Source of the DNA: CAZSVE01 sp964610175
GTDB taxonomy: Bacteria; Pseudomonadota; Gammaproteobacteria; HK1
Length of the DNA stretch: 64,000 nucleotides
Direction of reading: 5' to 3'
Assembly (NCBI GenBank): GCA_964610175.1
Contig: CAZSVE010000001.1
Coordinates: 1 to 64,000 of the forward strand
The notes beneath the pieces were generated by a model. It saw only the letters and a program-made list of their open reading frames with translations. It made no database searches and was not told the DNA's origin. Position 1 is the first letter of the stretch. Each line of letters begins with the position of its first letter. This document shows, in pieces, positions 1-8,917 of the stretch. The position numbers were made by a program, and so were the translations under genes.

Positions 1-40
1 ACTTGATTAACGAGGGGGTTGACTTTGGACGGCCTCATAG

Positions 41-130
41 AAGGTTGGGGTGAGCGCATTGCGCGAACCCCGACAGGCCGGTATTGGGATTTTGTGTTGG
101 GGTTCGCCCTATCGGGCTACCCCCAACCTA
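41..130. repeat. Palindromic intergenic element
   Basis: Two inverted arms, about 42-77 and 93-130, each built around GGTTGGGGT and GAACCCC blocks, form a long imperfect hairpin upstream of metW. The layout resembles the dispersed GGGGTTCGC-type palindromes seen in many bacteria. It is unrelated to the R1 repeat that dominates the rest of the window. The rest of positions 1-245 shows no gene. Confidence 0.6.
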
Positions 131-245
131 CGCGAGCTTCATTACCTGAACATTATGGAACAGCAAAAATCTACCCACAGATTTTCTTGAAGACCCATAA
201 ATTCTTTGAATCGGAAAAAGTATCCACAGAAACCCCGGACCACCC

Positions 246-854
246 ATGTCACTACGTAGCGATTTAGCCATCATCAGCCAATGGATCGTCCCCGAGAGCC
301 GGATCCTCGATCTCGGCTGCGGCGATGGCGCATTGCTTACCCATCTGCGCGACAACTCCTCGGTGAGGGGGTATGGGCTCGAGATCGACAACCGGCATAT
401 CGCGCACTGCGTGGCAGCGGGTCTCAATGTCATTCAGGGTAATCTGGATGAGGGGTTGCCGAATTTCGAGTCGAACTCCTTCGACTACGTGATCATGACC
501 CAGACCCTGCAAGCGGTGCGCTCTCCAGAGCAGTTGGTCGTGGAAATGTTGCGCGTCGGGCGCGAGGGCATCGTGACCTTTCCCAACTTCGGGCACTGGT
601 CTTCCCGTATTCAGATTGCCTTGCAGGGGAAAATGCCGGTGTCCGAGGCCCTGCCGTGTCAATGGCACAACACGCCGAATATTCATCTATGCACCGTAAA
701 GGACTTCGAGCGACTTTGTAAGGGAAACGGCATTCGCGTATTGCAGCGAGCGGTGGTGGATGTCGGCCACAACGAAAATCTGCTGATGCGCCTGTTTCCG
801 AACCTGTTCGGAGAGATCGCGATTTATCGGATTTGCAAGTCGGCCACCGGATGA
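246..854 (+). CDS. metW: MetW-family methyltransferase (methionine biosynthesis)
   Basis: A 202-residue protein of normal MetW length. The SAM-binding motif LDLGCGDG is at residues 21-28, and the family-typical segments FPNFGHW and WHNTPNIH follow. MetW works with the homoserine O-acyltransferase MetX, usually encoded directly upstream; metX is not seen here because the window opens with a palindromic repeat. The start ATG at 246 gives the usual MetW N-terminus (SLRSDL...). The reaction MetW performs is not firmly established in the literature, so the methionine role rests on family and on the usual metX linkage. The family call is firm. Confidence 0.93.
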   Translation: MSLRSDLAIISQWIVPESRILDLGCGDGALLTHLRDNSSVRGYGLEIDNRHIAHCVAAGLNVIQGNLDEGLPNFESNSFDYVIMTQTLQAVRSPEQLVVEMLRVGREGIVTFPNFGHWSSRIQIALQGKMPVSEALPCQWHNTPNIHLCTVKDFERLCKGNGIRVLQRAVVDVGHNENLLMRLFPNLFGEIAIYRICKSATG

Positions 855-1002
855 AACCATCCTTCCGTACCTTCCCGGGACCGTCATGGAGCAACCTCGA
901 TGGGCCATGGTATTCCACCCTGAAACGAACATGGATTCATTCATGAAACACAACCCTGGCCTTGAACACGACCCGGGCCTTGCATCGAGATTCCGACAGT
1001 CC

Positions 1003-2754
1003 ATGCGACTTTTCCTCATTTCGTCCCTCTTCACGGTGATCGCTCTCGGCGCGGCATGCATGGGGCCGGATGTCAGACATGAAAAGCTCCAGGGGACCAC
1101 TGTCGCGGAGGACACGGTGTCACCCACGACGCAGCCCACCGAACCGCCCAAAAAAGGCTTTACGGATAAAACCCTGAATGATCTGTTGGTAGCGGAACTG
1201 GCGCGCCAGCGGAATCGACTCCCGCTGGCGGTTTCCAGGTATCTGGATGCGGCTATTGCCTCACGAGATGCGGGGATCGCGGAACAGGCCACCCGAACGG
1301 CCCTCCTCGCCAAGGACCAGGAACGCGCCTTGGAGGCTGCCCGCTTGTGGATGGAGTTCGACCCCGACGCCATCGATGCAAAACAGATCTATGCCGCGCT
1401 GTCGATTCATGCCGGGAACATCGCGGAGAGCGTTCCGATCCTTCGGGCGCTACTGGAAGACCCCGACATCCCATCGGATCGAAGATTTACACTGGTGGGG
1501 GATCTGCTCATCCAGGGCGAGGACAAGGAAGCCGCGCTGGCCATCATGGAACGGATCGTCGCCCAATACGACGATGATCCGAACGCCCTGTTTGCGCTGG
1601 CGCATTTTCTGGTTCGAATCGAAAAACAGCAGCGTGCCACCGACCTGCTGGAGCAGGTGATCACCATGGACGACGGAAAGAACCCCCTGGTATGGCTGTA
1701 CTACGCCAAATTCCTGCAAAGCCAGGGAAACACCGCTCGGGCCCTCGATACCCTTTTCGATGCGCTGGCAAACGGGATCGAGGACAAAAACCTCCGTATC
1801 GGGCTGGCGCGGTTACTGATCGGCGAGAAACGCTACGAAGAGGCCCGGGAACAATTCGAGCGGCATCTTTCCTCCCATCCCGAAGATGCCGAGGTTCGCT
1901 ATATCCTGGCGCTGTTTCTCATGCAAATCGAGCAACTCGAAGAAGCACGAAAACACCTGCTGCATCTCGTCCACCAGGGGGATTTCGTCCATGAGGTCCA
2001 TTTCAATCTGGGACAGATCGCCGAATCGCGGCAGGACCTCCCGGGGGCCATGGACCTCTACCGCAAAGTAGAAGATGGCCCGCATTACCTGGACGCCCAG
2101 CTACACATCGCCGACCTTCTGGTGCGGCAAAAAGACCTGCGGGCGGCGCGGGAACACCTGCACAGCGTGTCGCCCGGAAGCGCCGAGGAATCCATTCGCC
2201 TGTACCGAATCGAGGGCTCGATGCTCATCGAGGCGGACGATCTCGAGGAGGCGATGCTCGTATACGACGCGGCGCTCCATGATCACCCGGAGGACAGCGA
2301 GCTTCTCTACGACCGCGCCATGCTCGCCGGAAGGATGGATCGGATCTCGATCCTGGAGCGGGACCTGCGGCGCCTGTTATCCAAAGAACCCGATCACGCC
2401 GATGCCCTCAACGCCCTGGGATACACCCTGGCCGATCGAACCGACCGCCACCAGGAGGCCATGGCCCTCATCCAGCGGGCACTGGCCCTGTCGCCCGACA
2501 GCTACCATATCCTGGACAGCATGGGCTGGGTACTCTATCGCCTCGGTCGCCACCAGGAAGCACTGGGCTACCTGCAACGCGCCCTCGCCTCTCGACAAGA
2601 CGCCGAGATCGCCGCCCATCTGGGCGAGGTGCTCTGGGTAACCGGAGACCGCAAGGCAGCGCGGGAGGTCTGGAACAAGGCCCTCGAGGAGGCCCCCGGT
2701 GATGAACGGCTCCTCGAAGTCATGAAGCGATTCGGCATCCTGGACAGTGAATGA
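1003..2754 (+). CDS. TPR-repeat lipoprotein
   Basis: The open frame runs from 886, but ATG 1003 places a hydrophobic signal followed by lipobox LGAAC (Cys at residue 19), so I prefer 1003 (583 residues). No start has a convincing ribosome binding site. The mature part is a chain of tetratricopeptide-like helical hairpins, clearest in the last 200 residues (ALNALGYTL, ILDSMGWVLYRLGR). In many Gammaproteobacteria a TPR protein of this type sits beside lolB/ispE; neither is here. It is probably an outer-membrane-anchored periplasmic scaffold. No enzymatic motif is visible and the partner is unknown. Confidence 0.8.
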   Translation: MRLFLISSLFTVIALGAACMGPDVRHEKLQGTTVAEDTVSPTTQPTEPPKKGFTDKTLNDLLVAELARQRNRLPLAVSRYLDAAIASRDAGIAEQATRTALLAKDQERALEAARLWMEFDPDAIDAKQIYAALSIHAGNIAESVPILRALLEDPDIPSDRRFTLVGDLLIQGEDKEAALAIMERIVAQYDDDPNALFALAHFLVRIEKQQRATDLLEQVITMDDGKNPLVWLYYAKFLQSQGNTARALDTLFDALANGIEDKNLRIGLARLLIGEKRYEEAREQFERHLSSHPEDAEVRYILALFLMQIEQLEEARKHLLHLVHQGDFVHEVHFNLGQIAESRQDLPGAMDLYRKVEDGPHYLDAQLHIADLLVRQKDLRAAREHLHSVSPGSAEESIRLYRIEGSMLIEADDLEEAMLVYDAALHDHPEDSELLYDRAMLAGRMDRISILERDLRRLLSKEPDHADALNALGYTLADRTDRHQEAMALIQRALALSPDSYHILDSMGWVLYRLGRHQEALGYLQRALASRQDAEIAAHLGEVLWVTGDRKAAREVWNKALEEAPGDERLLEVMKRFGILDSE

Positions 2755-2810
2755 AGGCTCCGGGTCTGCCGCGGAGTGCCGATTGTAGAAGAGGGTTTCG
2801 AAGGGGAAAT

Positions 2811-3077
2811 ATGGCGCTGAAATCGTGGTTGCAACCAGCAATGGGTTGGCTTCGCCAGCTTCCAGGACCTGGGCCGAGAATGAAGACGATAGTTTGGATC
2901 GCCGCTGGCGTCGTGCTCGGCATCTCGCTTTTCGGGATCGCCGCGTGGTGGCTGCTGTCGCACCCGGATTTCACCATAAAAAACCTGCCCTGGACCTCCT
3001 TCTTCGCCCTCGCCGCGGCGCCCTCCGTGATCCTCACCTGGTACTGGCGCACCATCCATAAACAAAAGGAACTTTCA
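2811..3077 (+). pseudogene. N-terminal remnant of a two-helix membrane protein
   Basis: From ATG 2811 the frame encodes about 88 sensible residues. They contain two membrane segments (VWIAAGVVLGISLFGIAAWW and FFALAAAPSVILTWYWR) followed by TIHKQKEL. This start resembles the N-terminus of some pentapeptide-repeat proteins, which continue with a charged helix after WRT. Here sense coding stops at the palindrome at 3078-3091, and the frame then runs antisense through the next gene to a stop at 3218. I read it as a gene truncated at a repeat insertion. The family guess is weak; a small two-TM protein is also possible. Confidence 0.4.
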
Positions 3078-3091
3078 GGCGAAGCTTCGCC
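3078..3091. repeat. Solo GGCGAAGCTTCGCC palindrome
   Basis: A perfect 14-bp palindrome identical to the 5' end of R1, without the rest of R1. It sits exactly where the membrane-protein remnant loses coding sense. Confidence 0.6.
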
Positions 3092-3112
3092 AGGGAAATC
3101 ATCAATGGAGAA

Positions 3113-3883
3113 TCATCGATGTTTCAGGCTTTCTCGTATATCCGATATCTTCCACAGCCCCAGCGTTTTATCTTGTATATCGGATATGTTCCCCAGTTCC
3201 ATGGTTTCATTTCGATAACTACCATCGGCGTTCGTGGTTGCTTCATTGATTATTTCAAGCGGCTTGGGGAGAGAAAACGGGGCAAGTTGCAGGTTGAGCG
3301 CACGCCACAACCCTGTTGCAATGTCGCGGTTGCCTGTCCGCCTTTGGAAGGTGGTCGTGAGAAGGTATCTCGATTCACTGTCGCATACGTTGTTCAAAGC
3401 CAGGAAAATATCCGAGAAAGAAAGGTGCACAAGACAATCCCTGCAAAAAACCAAGTCCACCTTGGGTAGTTTATCTGTTATCAAATTCAACTTCTGGAAG
3501 CGTATGCCCTGTTTTTCGTATTTCTCGCTGTTTTCGCGGATGAGTTCCCCGACGATATCGGCACCGATGTAATCGACACCGCCAAGATCGACATCTTTCA
3601 TCCAGTTGAAATCACCACATGGTATGTCCAATACCGTGGAAACGTTGAATTCATTGAATAGAACAGGGATTTCCCTGGCTATTATTCCGGTTTGGCGAGC
3701 ATCGGAACCAACCCCCGAAACCGACGCCAATTTGCCTTGTTTTTTCTTTTCCCTGTTTATTTCATAAGCATCCGTAAAGATCTCTTCAGCGGTTTTCGAT
3801 CTCAATTTATAGTGAAGATACATCTTGCGAAATGGTCTTCGTAATCCCATTTTTGTCCTCCTCAGCGCAATTGAAGATAGCAC
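3113..3883 (-). CDS. Class I SAM-dependent methyltransferase
   Basis: A 256-residue protein with the glycine-rich motif VLDIPCGDFNWM near residue 86, an acidic strand-2 end (YIGADIV) and a strand-4 segment (VDLVFCRDCLVHL), the standard class I SAM fold. The substrate is unknown. The PCGD variant of motif I occurs in methyltransferases of cell-surface saccharide clusters, but no such neighbour lies beside this gene. The C-terminal 20 residues lie next to the palindrome and may be altered. An alternative start is Met12 (ATG ending at 3850). It stands alone, convergent with the TPR lipoprotein. Confidence 0.75.
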   Translation of the reverse strand: MLSSIALRRTKMGLRRPFRKMYLHYKLRSKTAEEIFTDAYEINREKKKQGKLASVSGVGSDARQTGIIAREIPVLFNEFNVSTVLDIPCGDFNWMKDVDLGGVDYIGADIVGELIRENSEKYEKQGIRFQKLNLITDKLPKVDLVFCRDCLVHLSFSDIFLALNNVCDSESRYLLTTTFQRRTGNRDIATGLWRALNLQLAPFSLPKPLEIINEATTNADGSYRNETMELGNISDIQDKTLGLWKISDIRESLKHR

Positions 3884-4054
3884 ATGGTGTTGCCCTGATA
3901 TCCTTGTTTAGGGTAAGAATTTGCCATATCCGTCGATGGATTGGCGTGAAACTCCCAACTCGGCATAGCCCAGAATCAAAGTCCTCCGAACAAAGCACAA
4001 CTGGTGTCATTCCTCCCTTCGGTCGAAATGACAAAAAGCAAAATCGTTGTTTTT
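3884..4054. other. Gap without a gene
   Basis: No convincing frame. Around 4006-4032 is a short GTCATTCC...GAAATGAC block of the kind often seen as dispersed intergenic debris; a related GTCATTTCGAG block occurs near 40655. Confidence 0.4.
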
Positions 4055-4123
4055 AAAACATGACGCATTTGCGAAGATGAGCGGGAAATAAGCGAATTAA
4101 TGGTTCGAGCACAAGCTTCGCTA
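4055..4123. repeat. Composite of two R1 fragments
   Basis: The 3' half of R1 in plus orientation (4055-4099, ending GCGGGAAATAAG) is joined directly to the inverted 5' end of another R1 (TGGTTCGAGCACAAGCTTCG, 4100-4123). The missing middle suggests recombination between inverted copies. Confidence 0.75.
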
Positions 4124-4138
4124 GTCGATAAGGCCTTG

Positions 4139-4987
4139 CTAGGAATCGATTCCGAATCCTGTTTCCTGAATCAGGGTGAATATCCGTTTTCTGATAGACC
4201 TGAATTCTTCGCTCGATTTTGTCCCTATTTGATCCCTTTGTTGGAATTTTACCGGGATTTCTTCCTGTATCTGGGTGGGGTTTTTGCCCATGACAATAAT
4301 TCTGTCGCAAAGGTATACGGCCTCATTCAGGTCGTGGGTAACCAATATCATTGCCAATGTCCCTATCTTTTGAGTGTCTCCAAAAAATGGTCTTCCAATT
4401 GATCTCGATTATAGGCATCTAGGCTACCGAAGGGTTCATCGAGCAGCAGGACACCGGGTTTCAATAGCAACGCCCTCGCCAGGGCTACCCGTTGTTTCAT
4501 TCCCCCCGATAACCGATTGGGCAGCATATCGGCATGGTCGGATAACCCGGTTACCTCGAGTATCTTTTCTACTGCCGCATCGTCGCTGTTATCCCTATGT
4601 GCATATCCGGACTGGATATCCAGGAGGCCGGAAGAAAGGGGATTAGCGTAGATACGGTTTCTCGCATAGATTAATTGCCTTTTTACCGTGAACCAGGGAA
4701 AGAGAGATCTACCATAGTCCTGAAATACCATGAAATGGGGAATCGGATTTCGAGGGGCGATATTCCATGTGGTTTTTCCCCTTGTTTGTGATTCAAGTCA
4801 CGCGATTATTCGCAACAGGGTGGATTTTCCGCAACCGGATGGGCCAACCAACCCCGAGGATCTCGTTCCGATGGAGGGAGAGGCCGATATCGGCCAATAC
4901 AGGGGAAGACTTGCCGTTGACGCCCTTTTTGGTGCCGTCTCCGGGAAAGGATTTTTCTATTCCGTCTGCTCGGAGTAACGGGATCAT
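4139..4987 (-). pseudogene. ABC transporter ATPase pseudogene (nitrate/taurine importer type)
   Basis: Pieces of one ATPase in different frames occur in correct order on the minus strand. An N-terminus starts at 4987. An intact Walker A (GPSGCGKSTLLRIIA) is readable only after a shift near 4850 and is followed at once by TGA. Then come Q-loop VFQDYGRSLFPW, signature LSGGMKQRVALARALL and Walker B LLLDEPFGSLD (4731-4363), and finally, after a shift at an A-run near 4370, the H-loop ILVTHDLNEAV. At least two or three frameshifts are needed, so it is dead unless the assembly is wrong. The family resembles SsuB/TauB/NrtD. No permease or binding protein remains next to it. Confidence 0.85.
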
Positions 4988-5109
4988 GGTAGGGGATTCG
5001 GCGGGGCTTCGAACCGGTCGGAGAAGTGAGGCCTGGTGATCCGACCCCGAAAGTCCCGTTTTGGACCTCTTCGCCTAGTGGTGCCTACGAGCTTGCACCC
5101 CATGGCCTG

Positions 5110-5217
5110 GCGAAGCTTCGTTTCGAGCCGATGAAGCATCGATTCGGCATGAATCGAGCAAAACCAACGTCTTGTAAAACTTGACGCATTTGCGAAGATG
5201 AGCGGGAAATAAACAAA
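5110..5217 (+). repeat. R1 repeat, plus orientation
   Basis: Near-complete copy in the gap between the ABC pseudogene and the convergent H-NS-like gene. The rest of 4988-5309 has no gene. Confidence 0.85.
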
Positions 5218-5309
5218 CCAGGGAACGACATGGTTCATCCTGCCGGGATGGGAATTTCCTATGATTTTTCGTAGGCAGCGTGCTGAACGAAACGGATCCG
5301 TGGTGCCCG

Positions 5310-5651
5310 TTAGTTTTCTTCCTTGATGAGCAACTCGTCGAGAGTTCTTCCCTTTTCCAGCAAGGCGACGACCCATCCTGGTTTTCTACCCCGACCCGAC
5401 CATTTTTGCTCCGGGTTATCCGGGTCGTGATACTTGGGCGCTACCGGTGCGTGAGGTTTGAGATTCTTGACGAGATCGTCTCCACCAAAGATTTCCGCCA
5501 TGGTGAAGCCTCTTTCTGTGATCTTTTGCCGAATCTCCTCGATGAGTTGTTGTTTTTCTGCTTCTCTGCGGCTGTCGATGGATGCATCGAGCTCATTGCG
5601 AAGTTTTACAAGATCTTGAAAGGCAATTTCGGAAAGGTCGAATTTGGACAT
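5310..5651 (-). CDS. H-NS-family nucleoid protein
   Basis: A 113-residue protein with the classic two-part layout. The N-terminal coiled-coil oligomerisation half is SEIAFQDLVKLRNELDAS onward; the C-terminal DNA-binding part is KYHDPDNPEQKWSGRGRKP followed by W, which matches the family signature. H-NS proteins bind AT-rich DNA in the nucleoid and silence acquired genes. It stands alone beside an AT-richer, repeat-filled region (5.65-6.3 kb). Family call firm; which genes it controls cannot be read. Confidence 0.9.
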   Translation of the reverse strand: MSKFDLSEIAFQDLVKLRNELDASIDSRREAEKQQLIEEIRQKITERGFTMAEIFGGDDLVKNLKPHAPVAPKYHDPDNPEQKWSGRGRKPGWVVALLEKGRTLDELLIKEEN

Positions 5652-5768
5652 TTATCCACTCCATTTTGAGCTTGTCTGTTATTTTTTACCGATATCCAAG
5701 GCGAGGGATTTTAATACAAAAATAAAAGGGCGCCAATATAAGGCGGCTTCCCTTGATTTATTCAGTCT

Positions 5769-5878
5769 AGCGAGGCTTGTGCCCGAACCGAAAAAGCATG
5801 ATTGAGTATTGGTAAGGCAGAATCGGTGTTTTGTAAAACTTGATTCGATTGTGAAGTCGAGCGGGAAATAAACAAGTT
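5769..5878 (+). repeat. R1 repeat, plus orientation
   Basis: Near-complete. With the minus copy at 5940-6051 it forms arms of about 110 bp of a long inverted repeat. Confidence 0.85.
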
Positions 5879-5885
5879 ATCTCCG

Positions 5886-5939
5886 GCTCATCTTCGCAAA
5901 TGAATCGAGTTTTACAAAACACCGATTTTACTCTACGAA
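5886..5939 (-). repeat. R1 repeat, partial, minus orientation
   Basis: Only the central block (CATCTTCGCAAATGA through ACAAAACACCGATTTT) is present, butted against the next copy. Confidence 0.75.
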
Positions 5940-6051
5940 TATTTGTTTATTTCCCGCTCGACTTCACAATCGAATCAAGTTTTACAAAACAATAATTCTA
6001 TTTTGAGCAATGCCAAATCACACTTCATCGCTTCGAGCACAAGCTTCGCCG
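5940..6051 (-). repeat. R1 repeat, minus orientation
   Basis: Complete copy opposite in orientation to 5769-5878. Confidence 0.85.
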
Positions 6052-6197
6052 GTCATTTTTACTCTGACTTATTTCCCGTGAACGAGAATTTTACATTCTT
6101 CTCTCTTGGAAACCCATGAAAATCCATATCCCGTGCGAGTATGGATTTCCGTAAAATTCCGGTTTCGCGCCGTTATTGTTACGCCCCGTATCGATAA

Positions 6198-6300
6198 TTC
6201 GTTTATTTCCCGTTCATTTCGGCAAATCAGTCGAGCCTTGCAAAAGGACAATCTTTGCTACCGAATCGCGCCTCATCGCTTCGAGGCGATGCCTCGTCGG
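6198..6300 (-). repeat. R1 repeat, minus orientation, divergent
   Basis: The ends are recognisable (GTTTATTTCCCG and CGAGGCGATGCCTCG), but the middle has drifted more than in most copies. The 5.65-6.54 kb stretch contains no gene I can support. Confidence 0.7.
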
Positions 6301-6539
6301 GGTTATTTCATGGCATCCACCGGATCGGTTTTTCGATAGACAAACCCTTGCTCGATCATCATGCCTTTTGTGCGCGCCATGTTCTCTTTGTCCACCAATG
6401 GGAAAAATAGGGAAGCCCGACGCTTTCGGCCGATGATGGGGAGATTCCGGTGTATGTGGGCAATACGGATCGGGATGCCGCTGGATCGCGGTTCGCTCTC
6501 TTCGATGCCTCCTCGAGCGCACGGCGCGAATTTCTCATA

Positions 6540-7190
6540 ATAGCAGTGCACAGAGTCGAATGTCTGAAATGTGGTTGTGTCCGCCAAGTCAAAATTCCAT
6601 TTGCCTCACCTAAGGAGAAGCTGTACAAAGAGTTTCGAGCGATATGCATTGGAGCTGTCGCGCCACATGACAATACAGGATGTAGCTCATTACCCGAGTG
6701 TCAGTTGGGACACGATCAAGGATATTCAGGCACGCTATTTACACCGGCGTTTTGACAAACCCAAACTGTCCAAACTGAAACGAACAGCTATTGACGAGAT
6801 CTACCTCGATAGCCGTAGCGGTTATCTGACAATTGTAATGGATTTAGACAACGGTGCAGTGATTGATGTGGCAGAAGGCAAGCGTACAGAGACTCTTGCG
6901 CCTTTTTGGAAGCGGTTGAAACGAAGCCGGGCAAAGGTTGAAGCAGTAGCAACAGATATGGGACCGGCCTATATATCAAGGCGGTTAGGAAAAACCTCCC
7001 GGAGGCTGCCTTGGTTTTCGATCATTTCCATATCATCGAACTTTACAACGAAAAGTTGGCCAATCTGCGTCGTGAGATGGCAAGAGAGGCCGATGTTTTG
7101 GAGAAAAAGATCCTAACGGGAACTCGTTGGCTCTTGATGAAAACATCATTCAATTTGGTCGTGGAAAAGGACGAACATAGTAACGAGAGC
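6540..7190 (+). pseudogene. Degraded ISL3-family transposase
   Basis: Consecutive transposase pieces lie in three frames. A zinc-finger-like start (VECLKCGCVRQVKIPFA) is near 6550. The catalytic-domain core follows (LSRHMTIQDVAHYPSVSWDT; AIDEIYLD with the first catalytic Asp; YLTIVMDLDNGAVI; VATDMGPAY with the second). After a shift near 6995 comes VFDHFHIIELYNEKLANLRR. Coding sense fades after LLMKTSFNL at about 7160. At least two frameshifts and loss of the C-terminus make it non-functional. I could not find terminal inverted repeats. Confidence 0.8.
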
Positions 7191-7449
7191 ATGGCTCTCC
7201 GTCCCCTATGGTATTGGCCTCGTAGAAACGGCCCGTGGATGAACCTTGGGAGCAAGGGTGCATCCACAAGCCCATGATACATGGTGGCTCAAGAGCGGTT
7301 TTATTACGTTGGCATATTACATCGGCACCCTGGCGAGTCCGGTGATCGGGTATCATTGGTTACCGTGCCCGCGGGAGACCCGTGGGATGGATGGTCGACC
7401 CGACGAGCCGTCGATGGGTAAATAAACCCCGCCTCATGGGGATATTTTT
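7191..7449. other. Gap without a gene
   Basis: Possibly decayed transposon end. I see no coding sense and no clear repeat. Confidence 0.4.
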
Positions 7450-7556
7450 CTTGTTTCCCGCTCAGCTTCACAATCGGATCAAGTTTTGCGAGGCGCCAAT
7501 CTTGCTTTACCAATACCGGGTCATGCGTTGTCGGCTCGAGGCGAAGCTTCGCTAGT
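7450..7556 (-). repeat. R1 repeat, minus orientation
   Basis: Near-complete, downstream of the transposase remnant. Confidence 0.85.
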
Positions 7557-7651
7557 CCATATGGATGATGTTGTTGGCAAGGTACATCCTGGCAAGGTAT
7601 CACATCCGACTATCGTTCATTATCGGCTCTCGTGGCAGGGGCGCTCTGCCA

Positions 7652-7768
7652 GGAAAGCTTCGCTTCGAGCCGATGAAGCGCGATTTGGTCGTAGTAGAGC
7701 AAAACCAGCGTTTCGTGATGAAACCTTCCGACTCATTCGCGAAGCTGAGCGGGAAATGAACGAATTAG
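7652..7768 (+). repeat. R1 repeat, plus orientation
   Basis: Complete, with its 3' end 56 nt before the nth start. Confidence 0.85.
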
Positions 7769-7823
7769 TAACGGGGTCGGCTCTGCCCCGTGAGAGCCAT
7801 CCCGTACCGAATGGTAAGACACA

Positions 7824-8462
7824 TTGAACCGATTCCTCTCCAATGAGATGTTCTCTCGCCTGCGTCGGGAAAACCCCAACCCCAGCAGCGAACTCGTATT
7901 CCGCACCCCCTTCGAACTGTTGATTGCGGTGGTCCTGTCCGCCCAGGCTACCGACAAGAGCGTCAATCAAGCGACCGAAGGTCTTTTCCGTCACGCCAAT
8001 ACCCCGCAGGCCATTCTGGCCATGGGAGAACAACAACTGCGCAACCGTATTCGCACCATCGGTCTCTACAATACCAAGGCACGCAACATCATGGAGACTT
8101 GCGCGCGCCTGGTGGCGCAACACGATGGCGCGGTGCCTCGGGAGCGCCACGCCCTGGAAAAATTACCGGGTGTCGGACGCAAGACCGCCAACGTGATCCT
8201 CAACACCGCATTCGGGGAACCTGTCATTGCGGTGGACACCCATATCTTCCGGGTTGCCAATCGGACCGGTCTCGCCCCCGGAAAGACGGTTCGCCAGGTG
8301 GAAGACAAACTGATGCAAGTGACGTCGGATGAATACAAAAAAGGCGCGCACCATTGGTTGATCCTCCACGGCCGGTATGTCTGTACTGCCCGCAAGCCGC
8401 ATTGCGGTGAATGCGTCATCGGGGATCTCTGTAAAGGGAGGATACCCGATTCGGGACCCTGA
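7824..8462 (+). CDS. nth: Endonuclease III (DNA glycosylase/AP lyase)
   Basis: A 212-residue base-excision-repair enzyme that removes oxidised pyrimidines. The helix-hairpin-helix LPGVGRKTANVI carries catalytic Lys120; VDTHIFRV carries Asp138. The [4Fe-4S] cluster cysteines are 187, 194, 197 and 203 with C-x6-C-x2-C-x5-C spacing. All of these numbers match the E. coli enzyme when the start is TTG 7824, which supports that start over ATG 7848. Monocistronic; the neighbour rnf genes often seen with nth are absent. Confidence 0.95.
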   Translation: MNRFLSNEMFSRLRRENPNPSSELVFRTPFELLIAVVLSAQATDKSVNQATEGLFRHANTPQAILAMGEQQLRNRIRTIGLYNTKARNIMETCARLVAQHDGAVPRERHALEKLPGVGRKTANVILNTAFGEPVIAVDTHIFRVANRTGLAPGKTVRQVEDKLMQVTSDEYKKGAHHWLILHGRYVCTARKPHCGECVIGDLCKGRIPDSGP

Positions 8463-8917
8463 ACATCGGCGAAATAGTCGCCATCGGGTTTCGATTCAGG
8501 CCGAAACCCGGAAATTTCCGGGTGGAAATTTCCACTTCGATACGACACGTCCAAATTCGGGATGCCGACGATCATTGCCGGATTTCGAGTGCTCCGGACC
8601 TGGATAAATCACGTCGCCGGTCTTGCGACATCGGGATCGAGCGAGTCTTGAATAGACATCTGCCGGATCGGGATCGATGCTGAATATCGGCAAGATGTCC
8701 ACACGAGCCCCAGACAAAATCGGCTATCCGGGATGCCTCCTTTTAGCTGGGCAGTCCTGATCGTCATGTGTCGACTCTTGCTGGCCCTGTTGCTGGCCCT
8801 TTCCGACACGCATTGCTACACTCCCTTCGACAGGAACTTTCGTACCCTATCCTTTGTTTATTTTCCGCTCGGCTTCGCTAGGGTATGTCGAACTTCGCCT
8901 GGTTGAGGAGATCCGAA
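8463..8917. other. Gap with adjacent palindromes and an R1 scrap
   Basis: No gene seen. The palindrome CCCGGAAATTTCCGGG (8507-8522) is followed directly by TGGAAATTTCCA (8523-8534); they could be an operator or form a small cruciform, and there is no T-run after them. At 8849-8882 is an internally deleted minus-orientation R1 (TTTATTTTCCGC then TCGGCTTCGCTAG). Confidence 0.5.

Noticed and set aside
6303..6587. Minus-strand frame of 94 codons ending in EQGFVYRKTDPVDAMK
   Set aside because: Three overlapping frames are open here and none shows a recognisable family; it may be a gene fragment but I cannot support it.
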